A stretch of DNA of 64,000 nt, from the NCBI RefSeq assembly GCF_024029915.1, contig NZ_CP097478.1, positions 558,001 to 622,000 of the forward strand. Direction: 5' to 3'. Of this stretch, positions 62,191 to 64,000 are shown one piece after another; the first letter of the stretch is position 1, and every line of letters begins with the position of its first letter. Made by a program: the position numbers and the translations under genes. The notes below the pieces were generated by a model. The model was not told where the DNA came from, made no database searches, and saw only the letters and a program-made list of their open reading frames with translations. The stretch is from Fructilactobacillus ixorae. GTDB taxonomy: Bacteria; Bacillota; Bacilli; Lactobacillales; Lactobacillaceae.

Positions 62191-62838
62191 ATGCGAATTC
62201 GAAAAAAGAAGTGGGCGATGCCTTATTTAGAGGATCATCCCGAATATGCAATTTTAAAGCCGGACCAGTACCGGGGAAAGTGGGCGACCCGCTTTTCCCA
62301 TTCAGCACCGATTCACGTTGAAATTGGCTCTGGAAAGGGCCAATTTATCATTGGGATGGCTCAAAAGCATCCGGAGTTGAACTTTATCGGAATCGACTTG
62401 CAAGATGCCGTCCTGGCCATGGCCGTCCAAAAAGCCGTGGCCGCTCAGTTACCGAATGTACAACTCGTCTTAACTGATGGGGGTGATGTCGATGATTTCT
62501 TTACGAAGGGTGAAGTGGATAAACTCTATCTCAATTTTTCCGATCCATGGCCAAAGAAACGGCATACCAAACGCCGGTTAACCTCGCCGCGCTTTTTAGC
62601 TAGTTACCAACAGGTGCTTCCGGACCAGGCAGAATTGGAATTCAAGACCGATAATCGTGGTCTATTTGAATATTCCTTGGTTAGTTTAAATAACTTTGGG
62701 ATGCAATTTGAAACGGTTAATTTAGATTTGCATCACAGTGGTCCAGCGATTGTGCAGGAGAACGTGGAGACGGAGTATGAACAAAAGTTCAAAGAAAAAG
62801 GCCCCATCTATAAGCTGGTGGCCCGATTCGGTGCTTAA
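62191..62838 (+). CDS. trmB: tRNA (guanine-N7-)-methyltransferase
   Basis: Methylates G46 of tRNA using SAM. 215 residues, with HVEIGSGKGQFIIGMAQ (motif I), NFIGIDLQ, LNFSDPWPKKRHTKRRLTSPRFL (the PWPKK-RH signature), and FKTDNRGLFEYSL. Length normal. It is directly downstream of ecsB and overlaps the convergent hypothetical gene by 4 bp. Confidence 0.96.
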   Translation: MRIRKKKWAMPYLEDHPEYAILKPDQYRGKWATRFSHSAPIHVEIGSGKGQFIIGMAQKHPELNFIGIDLQDAVLAMAVQKAVAAQLPNVQLVLTDGGDVDDFFTKGEVDKLYLNFSDPWPKKRHTKRRLTSPRFLASYQQVLPDQAELEFKTDNRGLFEYSLVSLNNFGMQFETVNLDLHHSGPAIVQENVETEYEQKFKEKGPIYKLVARFGA

Positions 62839-63155
62839 TCTAGTTGATCTGATAGTGGTTTGATCCGGTACAGTTCTTGTTCGTCAGGGTTGTAAAGAAA
62901 GGAATATGATTCCTTTAGTCCCGTGTCTGGATTAGTAAAGCTAACCCCACATTCATATTCCAAGCCCGCGTGGTTTTCAAAGTCAATCCAGTAACCACTG
63001 AAGTCTTGATTGCCGAATTCTTCGGCAATGGCTTCGGTTAAACCATCCTGAATGGCCATGTGCTGGGCTTGCTTGCGTTTTTTAGTGAAAACGTACGCAA
63101 TGGTTCCTGCTAGTGAAAGCAGGGTGGTGGGAACAAGGTATTTATGCTTAGCCAT
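62835..63155 (-). CDS. small membrane-anchored protein, unknown function
   Basis: 106 residues. A short N-terminal hydrophobic stretch (YLVPTTLLSLAGTIAYVF) and basic KKRKQ are followed by an acidic domain of about 75 residues (GYWIDFENHAGLEYECGVSFTNP ... SFLYNPDEQELYRI). I do not recognise the family. AAAGGATT lies before the ATG at 63155. The gene overlaps the trmB 3' end and is convergent with it. Confidence 0.72.
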   Translation of the reverse strand: MAKHKYLVPTTLLSLAGTIAYVFTKKRKQAQHMAIQDGLTEAIAEEFGNQDFSGYWIDFENHAGLEYECGVSFTNPDTGLKESYSFLYNPDEQELYRIKPLSDQLD

Positions 63156-63248
63156 GGTTAAAAATCCTTTCTTTTGCTTTTATCCCCCCAATTATATAAC
63201 ATTTTAAATGCACGTGGGTTATAATAAATTAAATAGGAGTGGTTATAA

Positions 63249-63575
63249 ATGGAAGAATTACCAGTTATGAATCAAGCACAATTACAAGCACAAGTGAGTG
63301 ATGGAAAGTACATTTTGTTTTTCACCGCGGATTGGTGTCCCGACTGTAATTTCATCAAGCCAGCAATGCCAGCCATCGAGAGTGAATTTCCAGAATACAC
63401 GTTCATTAAGGTTGATCGCGATGACAACATTGACCTTTGCAAAGAACTTGATGTATTTGGCATCCCGAGTTTTATTGCTTACGATCACGGTAAAGAAACC
63501 GGTCGGTTAGTGAATAAAGCTCGCAAAACCCAAACTGAAGTGGAAGATTTCATTAAGGGTTTACCAACAGACTAA
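63249..63575 (+). CDS. thioredoxin-like protein (YtpP type)
   Basis: 108 residues, thioredoxin fold with the unusual active site TADWCPDCNFIKP (CPDC instead of CGPC) near residue 30 and the cis-proline GIPSFIAY. The N-terminal extension has MEELPVMNQAQL. It is followed at 17 bp by a ytpR-like gene, as ytpP-ytpR in Bacillus. AGGAG precedes the ATG. Distinct from TrxA at 9773. Confidence 0.86.
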   Translation: MEELPVMNQAQLQAQVSDGKYILFFTADWCPDCNFIKPAMPAIESEFPEYTFIKVDRDDNIDLCKELDVFGIPSFIAYDHGKETGRLVNKARKTQTEVEDFIKGLPTD

Positions 63576-63592
63576 ACAGGAGTAATGAAGAG

Positions 63593-64000
63593 ATGATTGT
63601 AAGTTATAATCCGTGCCAAATTGGGGATGTGTTGGTGGTTGTCTTGGGACCAGACCAGGGATCGCAACAGGTTACCCAACGGGATCAAATCGTTGAAATT
63701 AAAGATCAAACGGGAGCGGTCATTGGATACAATTTCTTTGCTGCCCACGACCGGTTGCCAGAACTAGACCAACAGGTGGGGCAAGTGCATCTAACGGCGA
63801 GTCAGATTGAACAGTTAAACGTTCAATTAGAGGCAGCTGGCTTTGACCAAAAACTGCCGACCAGTGAACCGGCCAAGTTTGTAGTGGGTTATGTGAAGGA
63901 AACCCGGGAACATCCTAAATCATCCCATTTACAGATCACCACAACGGAAGTTGAGAATGGTCGGACGTTACAAATTGTCAGTGGCTCGCCTAACATGGAG
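63593..64000 (+). CDS. ytpR: YtpR-like tRNA-binding protein, 3' end outside the window
   Basis: 136 codons are visible. The N-terminus (IVSYNPCQIGDVLVVVLGP) and the DUF4479 domain lead into the start of an EMAP/tRNA-binding fold (FVVGYVKETREHPKSSHLQI, where H-P-x-S-x-H-L is typical, then VSGSPNM). The gene continues past 64000. In Bacillus the protein is annotated as a phenylalanyl-tRNA synthetase beta-like tRNA-binding protein; role unclear. Confidence 0.83.
   Translation, partial: MIVSYNPCQIGDVLVVVLGPDQGSQQVTQRDQIVEIKDQTGAVIGYNFFAAHDRLPELDQQVGQVHLTASQIEQLNVQLEAAGFDQKLPTSEPAKFVVGYVKETREHPKSSHLQITTTEVENGRTLQIVSGSPNME

Overview
The window is a piece of chromosome from a low-to-mid GC Gram-positive bacterium, most likely a lactobacillus (family Lactobacillaceae). 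The evidence is the gene order and families: alaS-ruvX-DUF1292 and zapA-mutS2-trxA, a comG operon followed by a YtxK-type methylase and ackA, yslB-murI-rdgB, ccpA, yutD-TIGR01457-TIGR01906, yheA-yhaO-yhaN, prsA-hit-ecsA-ecsB-trmB. T-box leaders precede alaS and argS, and a murE / ATP-grasp ligase / aspartate racemase cassette suggests an L-Lys-D-Asp (A4alpha) cell-wall bridge. I cannot name the species from the sequence alone.

Layout. 1-10.1 kb is core: the 3' part of dinB, nrnA, a DEAD-box helicase, alaS with its T-box, ruvX, a DUF1292 gene, zapA, mutS2 and trxA. 10.1-15.2 kb holds membrane functions: a cationic amino-acid permease with an unusual attenuator-like leader that encodes a 28-residue peptide, an MFS transporter and a GT-C-like membrane protein. 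15.2-17.5 kb is an AT-rich insertion, an ABC-2 exporter bounded by 15-bp inverted repeats and insertion-sequence debris. 17.5-34.9 kb is core again: yslB/murI/rdgB, mscS, DUF948/YtxH envelope proteins, ccpA, yebC, the complete comGA-GG operon (including a comGG of only 57 residues), ytxK, ackA, an amino-acid permease, a 5'-nucleotidase-like protein with yutD, a NagD-like phosphatase and a membrane protein, and dedA.

35.1-36.2 kb is a cluster of eleven tRNA genes read from tandem promoters. The last one, tRNA-Leu(CAA), is the insertion site of a 5.9-kb AT-rich island (36157-42120). The island is flanked by a 45-bp direct repeat that copies the tRNA 3' end and its terminator. It carries a secreted protein of unknown function, an ISL3-family element with a nonsense-mutated transposase, a 5' fragment of a TIR-like (DUF1863/ThsB-type) gene cut exactly at the IS end, a three-part membrane-DnaQ exonuclease-BRCT protein, a LexA/CI-type repressor, a divergent Cro-like gene frameshifted at a T7 run, and a small gene with an in-frame stop. 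I see no integrase, so it looks like a decaying phage- or satellite-derived island.

42.1-64 kb is mostly core: a potassium channel, a crcB pair, tRNA-Leu(CAG), an OhrR-like MarR regulator, the murE/ligase/racemase cassette, tRNA-Gly(CCC), T-box-argS, a phenolic acid decarboxylase, a class A PBP, yheA-yhaO-yhaN, prsA, hit, ecsAB, trmB, a YtpP-like thioredoxin and the 5' part of a ytpR-like gene that runs off the end. The most unusual places are the permease leader (11.9-12.3 kb), the IR-bounded exporter (15.2-17.5 kb) and the tRNA-Leu island (36.2-42.1 kb).
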